The notes beneath the pieces were generated by a model. That model did no database searches, was not told the DNA's origin, and was given only the letters and a program-made list of their open reading frames with translations. Below, in pieces: positions 1 through 7,102 of a DNA stretch of 28,866 nucleotides (position 1 is its first letter; each line of letters opens with the position of its first letter). The position numbers were made by a program, and so were the translations under genes. Origin of the DNA: a virus; IMG/VR virus record IMGVR_UViG_3300020423_000293, positions 1-28,866 of that record. The stretch is one strand, 5' to 3'.

Positions 1-1050
1 TTCATAATATCCACATGGTGTTGGAGTTCTCGACCATTTACTTTTATCTTTAAAATATTCTAAAATATTCTCATAAATATTTTCTTTTGTAGTTTCTTGA
101 ATTCCTTTAGTACCTACAGAACTATTAATTTCCAATATATAAACATTGTCTTTTTTATCTTTTATAAAATCAACCCCAGTCCAAGTTCCACCAACAGCCT
201 TGGCCGCTTTTAAGCAAATTATCTTTTCGTCTTCTGATAATTTATATGACTTTACTTCTCCACCTCTTGAATAATTACTTCTAAAATCACCCTCTGCAAC
301 ATCTCTACGCATTGTTGCTAAAATAGTATCACCTAATACGTGTACTCTGACATCAAAATCTGCTTTAATATATGACTGTAAAAGCAATTCTGTATCTTCA
401 TTAATCTTCCAAAGTAATTGACAGGTAGAATCGAGAGACCTTCTTGATTCAATAAACAATACACCTACACCTTTAGAACCACGCAAAGTTTTTAAAATTA
501 ATGGATATTTCTCTCCGACAATTTCTAAAGCCTTAGGTATAGTCTTTTCGTTTTGAACCAATGCAGTCTTTGGTGTTGTTAAACCAACATCAGCTAATCT
601 TAATCCTGTTCGATATTTATCTGAACAAATTTCCATAACTTGTCTTTGATTAACACAACAAACTCCTGCTTTTTCTAATTGTGAAACTAAGTCTAATCGA
701 GAATCTGCAAGATTAACAGAACCTCTAATAATTGCAACTGTATTCCTTGGTTCTATTTGAAATACTTCGTCATCATCTTCATTATATATTTTGTAGATTG
801 TTGGATTTGTATTTTCTAATTGAATTGAGCCTGATTCTGCATGAAGAATATAAGCAGGAATATTCATGGCTTTTGCTTGTTCTATCAATTTTCTACCAGT
901 GTAAAATTCCTTATGATATTCGGGGCTAGTTGGTTGAGTACTAACTATCAATAATTTATAAGAAATGTCTTTTTTAGTTGCTTCCGTCAACAGATTTTCA
1001 AAGGATGTATTGACCTTTATGGATTTCTTTAACTCCCTTAGTTTTCTCAT
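1..1050 (-). CDS. RimK-type ATP-grasp ligase (C-terminus beyond window)
   Basis: The frame is open from ATG at 1050 to the left edge (350 codons, no stop), so the gene is partial at its 3' end. RimK-family enzymes use ATP to join an amino acid, usually glutamate, to a protein or peptide carboxylate. Visible ATP-grasp motifs are the glycine-rich loop GSKGVGV (residues 191-197), DVRVHVLGD (233-241), RRDVAEGDFRSNYSRGG (248-264) and the metal-binding end motif EINSSVGTKGI (307-317). These match RimK closely. The start has GGAG nine bases upstream and overlaps the preceding micro-ORF by ATGA. The last visible residues (CGYYE) follow the end of the ATP-grasp fold, so an extra C-terminal domain may lie outside. 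The gene is much more AT-rich than its neighbours (14 G/C in 61-120), suggesting recent acquisition. Family assignment is firm; the substrate is unknown. Confidence 0.9.
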   Translation of the reverse strand, partial: MRKLRELKKSIKVNTSFENLLTEATKKDISYKLLIVSTQPTSPEYHKEFYTGRKLIEQAKAMNIPAYILHAESGSIQLENTNPTIYKIYNEDDDEVFQIEPRNTVAIIRGSVNLADSRLDLVSQLEKAGVCCVNQRQVMEICSDKYRTGLRLADVGLTTPKTALVQNEKTIPKALEIVGEKYPLILKTLRGSKGVGVLFIESRRSLDSTCQLLWKINEDTELLLQSYIKADFDVRVHVLGDTILATMRRDVAEGDFRSNYSRGGEVKSYKLSEDEKIICLKAAKAVGGTWTGVDFIKDKKDNVYILEINSSVGTKGIQETTKENIYENILEYFKDKSKWSRTPTPCGYYE

Positions 1051-1133
1051 GGGGTATCACTCCATTGTGGAATTCCAGATATTTTACCTGTATCTGGTAC
1101 AAGACCGTGGTATTGTTGGAATCCTTTCATCAT
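1047..1133 (-). CDS. 28-codon micro-ORF coupled to the RimK-like ligase
   Basis: A short frame of 28 codons starts at ATG 1133 (or the adjacent ATG at 1130) behind a GAGGT ribosome-binding site; spacing favours the second ATG. Its TGA overlaps the ATG of the ligase gene (ATGA). The peptide is hydrophilic with aromatic residues (QQYHG, PQW) and has no membrane segment. It fills most of the gap between the 82-codon gene and the ligase. Seen in sequence: a good ribosome site and exact stop-start overlap. Inference: it is translated, either as a leader that couples translation or as a peptide acted on by the ligase. No homologue is recognised. Confidence 0.5.
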   Translation of the reverse strand: MMKGFQQYHGLVPDTGKISGIPQWSDTP

Positions 1134-1151
1134 CTTACCTCTATACTAGAA

Positions 1152-1400
1152 TTATCTAACCCGACCATTACGCCAAACAACTTTTTCCTTCTTCGTATCG
1201 AAGATGTAAGTATTGCCTGCTACCTTTTCCTTTAAGGAGCCAGCATTTTCTTTAGCTTCATCATACTCATGAAACTTGCCTAAGGTCTTCCAGTACCCCT
1301 CCACTTCTCCAAAGACTATATATTGTTCTTTGTGCCATGTTTTGGTTACATGGGGTCTACCGTCCAGATACTTCTCTAAATATGTTTTGAATGTTTGCAT
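1152..1400 (-). CDS. Small hypothetical protein, 82 aa
   Basis: The function is not recognised. The start at ATG 1400 is supported by an AGGAGAAG ribosome-binding site about seven bases upstream. The protein is soluble, lysine-rich and aromatic, with an alternating pattern (YIVFGEVEGYWKTLGKF, then NTYIFDTKKEKVVWRNGRV) that looks like a small beta-rich fold. It lies 32 bases after the 408-residue gene and upstream of the micro-ORF and ligase, in the same transcriptional direction, so it is probably in the unit driven by the late promoter near 2990. No signal peptide or membrane segment is visible. Confidence 0.7.
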   Translation of the reverse strand: MQTFKTYLEKYLDGRPHVTKTWHKEQYIVFGEVEGYWKTLGKFHEYDEAKENAGSLKEKVAGNTYIFDTKKEKVVWRNGRVR

Positions 1401-1432
1401 TTTTATTCTTCTCCTTTTGAATTGAAATTAAA

Positions 1433-2659
1433 TTATGACCAACCCTTTTGTACGTTGGGGCTAAAATTCGCATGACTAAACTCCATACGATCCACCAGTT
1501 TAATAGTATTTCCTCCAATACGGTCGATTGCTACAAATCCCTCTTGTCCCGTGGCTTGATACCCATTATCCGTCAATAGGAAGGTATTTAGTTGTTTCAC
1601 CGTGTCTAGCTTGCTTATTAATAGGTTCTTCGCTGCAACAATAACGTTCATCATGTCGAATATCGCCTTCAAATTGGTCTTGTTTGTCTTAGTAAAGAAC
1701 TTGATGACGTTCTGTCTCTGTGTCACTTGTGTTGCCTGACCCCTTGGAGTTGACCGTTTGGCTGCCTCTCCCTTATAAAAATTGACTATATATGCTATCA
1801 ATTCATTAACATGTTTACTTGTATTTGAGATGGGTTGCTGTGCTCTTATCTTGAGGTTATTGAAGGTCTTAATTTTTTGTAACAACACCGGATCCTCAGC
1901 AATACCATTCAGGGTGCTTGCATCAATCTTCTGGAATATTTTACCAGCCGTTGAAAGAATACGAGTAATCTCTTTTGTTTCTGCGGCCGTCATCGTTGCT
2001 AACCCAGATTGGTCTTGGTAAGTAGCATCGGTGAACCATACAGACTTTGTAGAGGTTAATGAAGATGAGATGTCACCACCAAGTGATGCTGACATACTCT
2101 CAAAATCTGTACCACTATATGTGGTGTGCCAAACCACACCAATTTTTGAACTCTTGATTTTTTGGGCCAACGGAACATTAGTAGGTACAGCATAGACTAT
2201 CGTATTTGGGTGAAATGTGAGGTAGGATTGTCCTTCAAAATTGACCGTTTTAAGGTCACTCTTGGTATACAACAAATCACCTTGAATAATGCCTTTGATA
2301 TCAAGTTTCGAGAATTCGGCCAGTGCAATTGTGAATTTGGCAGCCAAAGCGCCTGAAAGTCCACTCTTTATGTCTGCATCGGTCTTGAAAAGTTGTGGAG
2401 TTTTGTTGAAGATGCCCTTCTTTGCAACGAAAAATTGACCATCATTCGGGTCTATTCCTGCAAATATAGCAGGGGCACCATCCCACTTAACTGTTATGTC
2501 AACACTTTTTTTAGAGTGACCAACAAGCATATCCCTGATTGCCCGTAAGAAGTTGATTGTCTGTCTTGTACCATCAACACCACCATTAAGAACGTTATCT
2601 TCAAGGTGTTCCATGTGGATGTTCTTATCCTCTATTATAAACGTATTAAATGACTTCAT
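1433..2659 (-). CDS. Phage protein with ligase-like KWDG motif, 408 aa
   Basis: A conserved-looking phage protein with no assigned role. Around residue 58 it has VKWDGAPAIFAG, resembling motif I (KxDG) of covalent nucleotidyltransferases such as DNA and RNA ligases, where the lysine is adenylated. About 65 residues later comes IIQGDLLY (124-131), like ligase motif III (E-x-x-G-D-L-L-Y), although the usual glutamate is glutamine here. GVVWHTTY (174-181) could be motif IV. These resemblances are seen in the sequence; catalytic activity is inference. The start overlaps the stop of the upstream 103-residue gene by ATGA, so the two are probably translated together from a late promoter. An alternative is an inactive or structural derivative of the fold. 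Confidence 0.75.
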   Translation of the reverse strand: MKSFNTFIIEDKNIHMEHLEDNVLNGGVDGTRQTINFLRAIRDMLVGHSKKSVDITVKWDGAPAIFAGIDPNDGQFFVAKKGIFNKTPQLFKTDADIKSGLSGALAAKFTIALAEFSKLDIKGIIQGDLLYTKSDLKTVNFEGQSYLTFHPNTIVYAVPTNVPLAQKIKSSKIGVVWHTTYSGTDFESMSASLGGDISSSLTSTKSVWFTDATYQDQSGLATMTAAETKEITRILSTAGKIFQKIDASTLNGIAEDPVLLQKIKTFNNLKIRAQQPISNTSKHVNELIAYIVNFYKGEAAKRSTPRGQATQVTQRQNVIKFFTKTNKTNLKAIFDMMNVIVAAKNLLISKLDTVKQLNTFLLTDNGYQATGQEGFVAIDRIGGNTIKLVDRMEFSHANFSPNVQKGWS

Positions 2660-2967
2660 TTGACTGTCCGGGCTGAGGTTTCATAGTATTCAAACTCTCT
2701 GGTCTGAACCAGTTGTGTCAGGTTGATGATTTTTCTTGTATCGGAATTGAGAAAGTGTCTTGTATCACGCATGGACCTTAAAGCCCTTTCATCACCCCGT
2801 TGATAGGCCCTCTTAATGGTATCGTTGATAAACTCTAACCTAATTTTACTTCGTGGCACAATATCAAAAACCGCACCAGATGCAATCATAGACACTATCT
2901 TAGTGATACGTTTCTTCTTGGTTTTGACAAACGTTTTGAAAAGTTCATCTAAGTTTAGTGTTTTCAT
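2656..2967 (-). CDS. Small basic hypothetical protein, 103 aa
   Basis: The function is not recognised. The protein is basic and predicted largely helical (KTKKKRITKIVSMI near the start; IKRAYQRGDERALRSMRDTRHFL in the middle), without a membrane segment. ATG 2967 is preceded by AGGAG at good spacing and, about 20 bases upstream, by the exact T4 late motif TATAAATA. It is therefore the first gene of a late unit that continues into the KWDG-motif gene by an ATGA overlap. Late expression would fit a role in assembly or packaging, but nothing in the sequence proves that. Confidence 0.7.
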   Translation of the reverse strand: MKTLNLDELFKTFVKTKKKRITKIVSMIASGAVFDIVPRSKIRLEFINDTIKRAYQRGDERALRSMRDTRHFLNSDTRKIINLTQLVQTREFEYYETSARTVK

Positions 2968-2986
2968 GATAACTCCTATAATACCT

Positions 2987-2994
2987 TATTTATA
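2987..2994 (-). promoter_or_regulatory. T4-type late promoter (TATAAATA)
   Basis: Exact match to the T4 late -10 element TATAAATA on the minus strand, with no -35 box, as expected for a gp55-type sigma factor. It lies about 20 bases before ATG 2967 and just downstream of a terminator that closes the previous unit, so it starts the 103 aa / 408 aa / 82 aa group. Confidence 0.75.
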
Positions 2995-2999
2995 ACCAT

Positions 3000-3033
3000 A
3001 AAAAAACCTTAACCGATGTATATCAATTAAGGT
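3000..3033 (-). terminator. Rho-independent terminator after tRNA-Ala
   Basis: On the minus strand a 7-bp stem (ACCTTAA/TTAAGGT) with a 14-nt loop is followed by seven T residues. It begins directly after the 3' end of the tRNA, so it ends the transcript that carries gp41, the SoxYZ-like gene and the tRNA. The stem is AT-rich and only moderately stable. Confidence 0.7.
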
Positions 3034-3034
3034 A

Positions 3035-3109
3035 TGGTGGAGGTGACCGGACTTGAACCGGTGACCTCCTGCTTGCAAAGCAGGCGTTCTCCCGCTGAAC
3101 TACACCCCC
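3035..3109 (-). tRNA. tRNA-Ala (anticodon TGC), CCA encoded
   Basis: A full cloverleaf can be drawn over 75 nt on the minus strand: acceptor GGGGGTG/CACCTCC, D stem GTTC/GAAC, anticodon stem CCTGC/GCAGG around loop TTTGCAA (anticodon TGC), T stem ACCGG/CCGGT with loop TTCAAGT, discriminator A and encoded CCA. The acceptor stem has the G3-U70 wobble pair that is the main identity element for alanyl-tRNA synthetase. It follows the stop codon of the SoxYZ-like gene by one base and is followed by a terminator, so it is probably cut from that mRNA. Phage tRNAs usually supplement codons rarer in the host. Confidence 0.97.
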
Positions 3110-3110
3110 A

Positions 3111-4205
3111 TTATGGTGATGGCTCCGCTGAATACAAGATTACGGGCCAATCTTGTTTGTATGTCTTATTCATACTGTCTGTAACTACAACCTTGAATGT
3201 GCCTCTTGTTTCTGGTCCATAATAGAATCGAAACATAGGATTTTCACTTATTGAAATGTCACTATCCACACTAAAAATCTTCCTACCACCACGGGTCACC
3301 ACAACCGAATCGACATAGTGAGCAGGGATAAACTGACTATTCACTTGGTCCATCTGTAATCCTGAGAAATTGGGATGCCTAATCATCAGTTGGGACATAC
3401 CCAGTTTGGGTCTTTGTAGAGCAGCACTTGCTCTGGTAAGGTCAAAGAATTTCATTTTCATTTGACCAGCTGTATCTTGTGCTTCTTCCATCCCACTGAG
3501 ACCAGGCACACTACACCCCCCTGAGGCTTTGATAAACTTTGTTGACATAAAAAGACGGCCATCGTTCATTTGAGCGATGGCACGGACTTTGGTGTATGCA
3601 TTGATGCGGATTCGTGTATCGACACTAGCAAGACCAGAATCGGGTGTGAAATGGAATACCGCTGCAATGGGGGAGGGATTCTGGTCTATCACAAGGGTAA
3701 TGGACTCGATAAATGTTTCTTTGGTCTGTATCATACCAGCTACTATGCTAACGGGCACCACAGCGGCATCCATCGCTCTGTAGGGGGTATCTAGGTGAAT
3801 AACACCCTCACCGTCATTGATTATCTGTTCTTTCTGGTAACCATTATCATTCACTGTTGCACCATAAAGCATCTCACGGATGTCATTCCAAGCATCATGG
3901 TTGTAACCTGGACCTACATCGTCCTCTGGGTTTCTCTCATCATCTATTTCCCAATACTCATAGTTTTCCCAAGGTACTTGAGCAGCCTTAGCAGGAGACA
4001 GTATCATAAACACGGCTGATAGGGCAACAACCAATTTCTGTAAGATAAAGGAGGGGGTATGTCCATTGAACGCACCACCGTTTTCTAGAAACCTTTTTCT
4101 ATTTTTTGCTTCTTTCTTACTGTTGTGAGATGAGATGTTTTGTCCAGAGGTGACCTCAACGACATGAAACTTGTTGTGAAACTCTTTGATGAGATACTTA
4201 CTCAT
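3111..4205 (-). CDS. Fused SoxYZ-like sulfur carrier with N-terminal extension
   Basis: This is an auxiliary metabolic gene. SoxYZ is the periplasmic carrier that holds thiosulfate-derived sulfur on a SoxY cysteine; fused SoxYZ-like carriers also occur beside PQQ-dependent dehydrogenases in methylotrophs. Residues about 78-235 are SoxY-like (NPSPIAAVFHFTP; RIRINAYTKVRAIAQMNDGR) and end in ASGGCSVPG with Cys231 in the carrier position. Residues about 260-364 are SoxZ-like (RHPNFSGLQMD; FIPAHYVDSVVVTRGG; NPMFRFYYG). A hydrophobic export signal (LVVALSAVFMILSPAKAA) lies at 58-75, preceded by an unusual 50-residue hydrophilic module ending GGAFNGHTPSF. Start and helicase stop overlap as TAATG, so it is translated with gp41. 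The usual swinging-arm GGCGG is here internal GGCSVP, as in fused forms. Confidence 0.88.
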   Translation of the reverse strand: MSKYLIKEFHNKFHVVEVTSGQNISSHNSKKEAKNRKRFLENGGAFNGHTPSFILQKLVVALSAVFMILSPAKAAQVPWENYEYWEIDDERNPEDDVGPGYNHDAWNDIREMLYGATVNDNGYQKEQIINDGEGVIHLDTPYRAMDAAVVPVSIVAGMIQTKETFIESITLVIDQNPSPIAAVFHFTPDSGLASVDTRIRINAYTKVRAIAQMNDGRLFMSTKFIKASGGCSVPGLSGMEEAQDTAGQMKMKFFDLTRASAALQRPKLGMSQLMIRHPNFSGLQMDQVNSQFIPAHYVDSVVVTRGGRKIFSVDSDISISENPMFRFYYGPETRGTFKVVVTDSMNKTYKQDWPVILYSAEPSP

Positions 4206-5632
4206 TATATTTTCAACTCCTTAAACTTCTTTTTCTTAGACCCTTCATCTTCTTCATCTTCTTTCAACCTTCTACCAAACGTGGTCTTATCCATGACAGG
4301 TTCGTCTTTCATTTTTGCCCAATCAACTGATTTGCCCTCGGTCTCCGCTTCACTAAGGTTATATAGCCTCATTTTTGAAGTGTCAATACCTATCATAAAC
4401 CTCTTATATACCCCTTTATCCGCATACCTGTTTTTCAACTGTTTGACCATCAACTGGTTTAGTTCTTCCAACTCCTCTGTGGTCACCAAAGCCACCATGA
4501 AATCTGCTGTTGCTGGTAAACCGAAGGACTCCGCTGTGTCTGTCATGTCTGGGTCACTACTGGAAAACCCTGGTCGGTTCAGCTGTGTCGCACTGATGAT
4601 GGGAACGTTATGCTCTACAGCCAACCCCCTCAATTCTTCTGCGATTGATTTGATGTAACTGTAACTATCGTAGTTGTTCCCTTTCAATCTCATAGAGATG
4701 CAGATATTTATATAATCCACGTATATGATGTCGGGTACAAAGTTCTTTTTCATCTTGAGTTCGTTCAACAGGAACCTAAAATGCCCCACACCCGCAGTAG
4801 CAGTAGGGTACTCCTTGATAATGAGTTTACCGGACGTACGTCCTTTCAGTAGATTAATCTTCTTCTCAAACTGCGCTTTAGGTAGCAAGGGAACGTCATT
4901 CAAACTAACGTTGAGAGTGTTTGCATCAATACGTTCAGCAATTCTCTCCTCCGCCATCTCCAGCGTGATATACAGCACATCCTTACCATCCAATAAGTTT
5001 GCAGCAGCCATATGACACATCGCCAATGACTTACCTACGTTAATACCAGCGAGGATGATGGTTAGGCTTTTCTTGGCTATACCATTGTTGGTGATTTTGT
5101 TGAAGTAATCCAGGTCAAACGGTACCTTCTCCTCTTTCCTGTGGTAAAAGTCGAACCGTTCCTCTACATCACCAAAAAAATCATGTCCAATATGGCTATC
5201 AAAAGACACAGATAAAGCATCACTGAGAATGACAGGAATAGAACCTTTAGATTTTTTCCCCGATTTGTCGTCCAGAATCGAAATCGACTCTCTAATCCCA
5301 TTGTAGATAGCCTTCTCTTGGCAAAACTTTTCTGTATTGTCAAGTAACCACTGGTCATCAGTCTTGTTATCAGTCGCATATAGTTTCCCTATCAGTTGTG
5401 TCGTCTTGTCGAACTCCTGCTCTGACAAGTACTTGTTGCTGTCAATCTCAATTGTCAAGGATTCCTTGGTCGGTATGTTGTTATACTTTAGAAAGAAATC
5501 GTTGACAGCATTGAACACCTCTCGTTCAGTGTTCTCGTCAAAGTATTCTGATTTCAGGAACGGCAACGTCTTTCTGACGTAACCTTCGTTCATCAACAAG
5601 TTTCTTAGGATCAATTCTTCTATCTTTACCAT
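4205..5632 (-). CDS. 41: Replicative DNA helicase gp41 (DnaB type)
   Basis: This is the hexameric 5'-3' helicase of the phage replisome, which unwinds the fork and works with the primase. At 475 residues it has the same length as T4 gp41. The N-terminal helical domain (1-150) is followed by a RecA-type motor domain with Walker A AGINVGKS (195-202), a Walker B strand DIIYVDYINI near 310, and SATQLNRP, matching DnaB motif H4. The C-terminal tail is charged (KEDEEDEGSKKKK). It follows a 101-residue gene by eight bases and shares TAATG with the SoxYZ-like gene. UvsX lies three genes upstream in the same direction, keeping the T4 order. Confidence 0.95.
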   Translation of the reverse strand: MVKIEELILRNLLMNEGYVRKTLPFLKSEYFDENTEREVFNAVNDFFLKYNNIPTKESLTIEIDSNKYLSEQEFDKTTQLIGKLYATDNKTDDQWLLDNTEKFCQEKAIYNGIRESISILDDKSGKKSKGSIPVILSDALSVSFDSHIGHDFFGDVEERFDFYHRKEEKVPFDLDYFNKITNNGIAKKSLTIILAGINVGKSLAMCHMAAANLLDGKDVLYITLEMAEERIAERIDANTLNVSLNDVPLLPKAQFEKKINLLKGRTSGKLIIKEYPTATAGVGHFRFLLNELKMKKNFVPDIIYVDYINICISMRLKGNNYDSYSYIKSIAEELRGLAVEHNVPIISATQLNRPGFSSSDPDMTDTAESFGLPATADFMVALVTTEELEELNQLMVKQLKNRYADKGVYKRFMIGIDTSKMRLYNLSEAETEGKSVDWAKMKDEPVMDKTTFGRRLKEDEEDEGSKKKKFKELKI

Positions 5633-5640
5633 CGTACCTC

Positions 5641-5946
5641 TTAATGTACACTGGGAGGCGGTTCTTCTGCCGCTTCCTCATGTTCAATTAGGTCCACAAG
5701 TATATCACCTAACAGAGTCCGAAACGCTGTGTCATCCTCTGTTAAGACTACACTCAATGGATTACGTATTATATCGTATGAGAAGCTCAAAGTCAACCCC
5801 TTATCTTCACCTTCTTCGTGCATACCTACCTTGTCATACCTGATAACAAGCCCTTCGTTAGGTGGTTTCAACAGTTCAATGCCCCACCACCTATCAAAAT
5901 CTACAATGATTTCTACCAGTTTGTAATCTACGTTTTCTTTAGCCAT
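5641..5946 (-). CDS. Hypothetical acidic protein, 101 aa
   Basis: The function is not recognised. ATG 5946 lies just after the stop of the DUF4338-like gene, with AAGG nine bases upstream. The protein is acidic and soluble, with beta-rich segments (YKLVEIIVDFDRWWGIELL; LTLSFSYDIIRNPLSVVL) and a helical acidic tail ending EEAAEEPPPSVH. Its position between the DUF4338-like gene and helicase gp41 and the tight spacing suggest co-expression with replication proteins. No enzymatic motif is visible. Confidence 0.7.
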   Translation of the reverse strand: MAKENVDYKLVEIIVDFDRWWGIELLKPPNEGLVIRYDKVGMHEEGEDKGLTLSFSYDIIRNPLSVVLTEDDTAFRTLLGDILVDLIEHEEAAEEPPPSVH

Positions 5947-5950
5947 CTGT

Positions 5951-7102
5951 CTACCTTATAATGTCAATGTTTTCATCATCGCTCCATAGTTCTAACTCGG
6001 TTCTTACCCTATCCTCACCGGCCAGTTTACTATACCGTTTTTCTGCCTTGTTTCTCCACCACTCGACCACATTATCCAGAGCATATTTGTAACTGTTCTC
6101 GGCAGGCACCAGCGTCTGTGTTTTCCCCGTCATCACGTCCACCACGTTCTCATACCCATATGAGGACATATAGAATCTCTTTTGGTTGGTCATGCTCTGT
6201 GCTTTGGTGATGCTGTCCGTAAATAGTTTCAGTTGGTCTTGGTTGTTATGGTTACTGAGAGAATTCTTGAGAATGGCTATCATCTTCATGTGTATCTTCA
6301 ATTTCCGTGAGGCGGTTACGATACCTTTTGGGGTGTGGGTGGGAACGAGGGGTGTCCCATCGTTTTTGGAGGTGAACCACTTGTTTAGGTTTCTGTATCG
6401 GTCATCATTTAACAGTGGGGTAAACTTGCTGTCTGTCAGTCCCTTATACCTCAGAAACGGTTTCAGACCGTCATACTGTGAGCAGGTTTTGAGGTTACCA
6501 TACAGGGATGTCGTTTCAAACAGACATATCTCTGAACCGTATTTTTGATTGATGTGTTCCCTGATTTCGTGTGTGCAACACATCAACGCTAACAGTTTAC
6601 CACCAAGATAGTTGAAACCGAAGGGTTGCATCGGAACGATGATGAAACCCATGATTGCGTGTTTGTTTAGGAGCTTCAGGTCAAGGTTACCACCAAAGAA
6701 CTCGTTTCTCGGTTTGGAGTTAATCATCGGCGACCCTAACCTGATAACACCACAGATTTTACCTGTGGTGGTTTCCTCTACTACAATGATTATCCTTTTG
6801 CCGACCATAGCCCTCTCTGTAATGTGTGACGTTGTAAGGTCTAGAAGGCTGTCATAACTCTCTTGATTATAGTTGTAGTGTAATTTGAAACCCATATCCT
6901 TTGGGTTCAAGGAGAAGTCATCAAATATGTCGTCCTCGGGCGCACACCCAGGCAGAGTGGACGGCGTTTTCAATTTTGCCGTCGCCATCCTTTGCTGTTT
7001 TATGTCTCTTTGATAGTCATCAATCCTGTCATACTTCTCGAAGAAGTTAATGAATATCTCAGACGCATAGGTAGCATCACTATTCGTTAATATCAGACCC
7101 AT
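5951..7102 (-). CDS. DUF4338/DruA-like protein (copy 1)
   Basis: A 383-residue protein whose central part resembles DUF4338, the family that includes DruA of the Druantia defence system, and more loosely Mom-type GNAT-fold proteins. Visible landmarks are GKICGVIRLGSP, then IMGFIIVPMQPFGFNYLGGK followed by LLALMC, then ETTSLYGNLKTCSQYDGLKP. A second protein at 26159-27466 shares PMQP-GFNY-GGKLLAL and TTSLYG. The N-terminus is helical and charged; the C-terminus (from about 270) is helical. The start overlaps the end of uvsX by 23 bases, so it is coupled to the recombinase gene. What it does in phages is unknown; a DNA- or nucleotide-modifying role is a guess from the family. Confidence 0.7.
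   Translation of the reverse strand: MGLILTNSDATYASEIFINFFEKYDRIDDYQRDIKQQRMATAKLKTPSTLPGCAPEDDIFDDFSLNPKDMGFKLHYNYNQESYDSLLDLTTSHITERAMVGKRIIIVVEETTTGKICGVIRLGSPMINSKPRNEFFGGNLDLKLLNKHAIMGFIIVPMQPFGFNYLGGKLLALMCCTHEIREHINQKYGSEICLFETTSLYGNLKTCSQYDGLKPFLRYKGLTDSKFTPLLNDDRYRNLNKWFTSKNDGTPLVPTHTPKGIVTASRKLKIHMKMIAILKNSLSNHNNQDQLKLFTDSITKAQSMTNQKRFYMSSYGYENVVDVMTGKTQTLVPAENSYKYALDNVVEWWRNKAEKRYSKLAGEDRVRTELELWSDDENIDIIR

Noticed and set aside
3034-3222. Plus-strand open frame of 62 codons with a VTGLEPVTSC-like start
   Set aside because: It is the complement of tRNA-Ala; reading a tRNA backwards gives this familiar false protein.
4140-4658. Plus-strand open frame of 172 codons
   Set aside because: It lies opposite gp41 and the SoxYZ-like gene, has serine-rich nonsense composition and no ribosome site.
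4705-4712. TATAAATA on the minus strand inside gp41
   Set aside because: It is inside coding sequence with no gene start close downstream, so chance is more likely.
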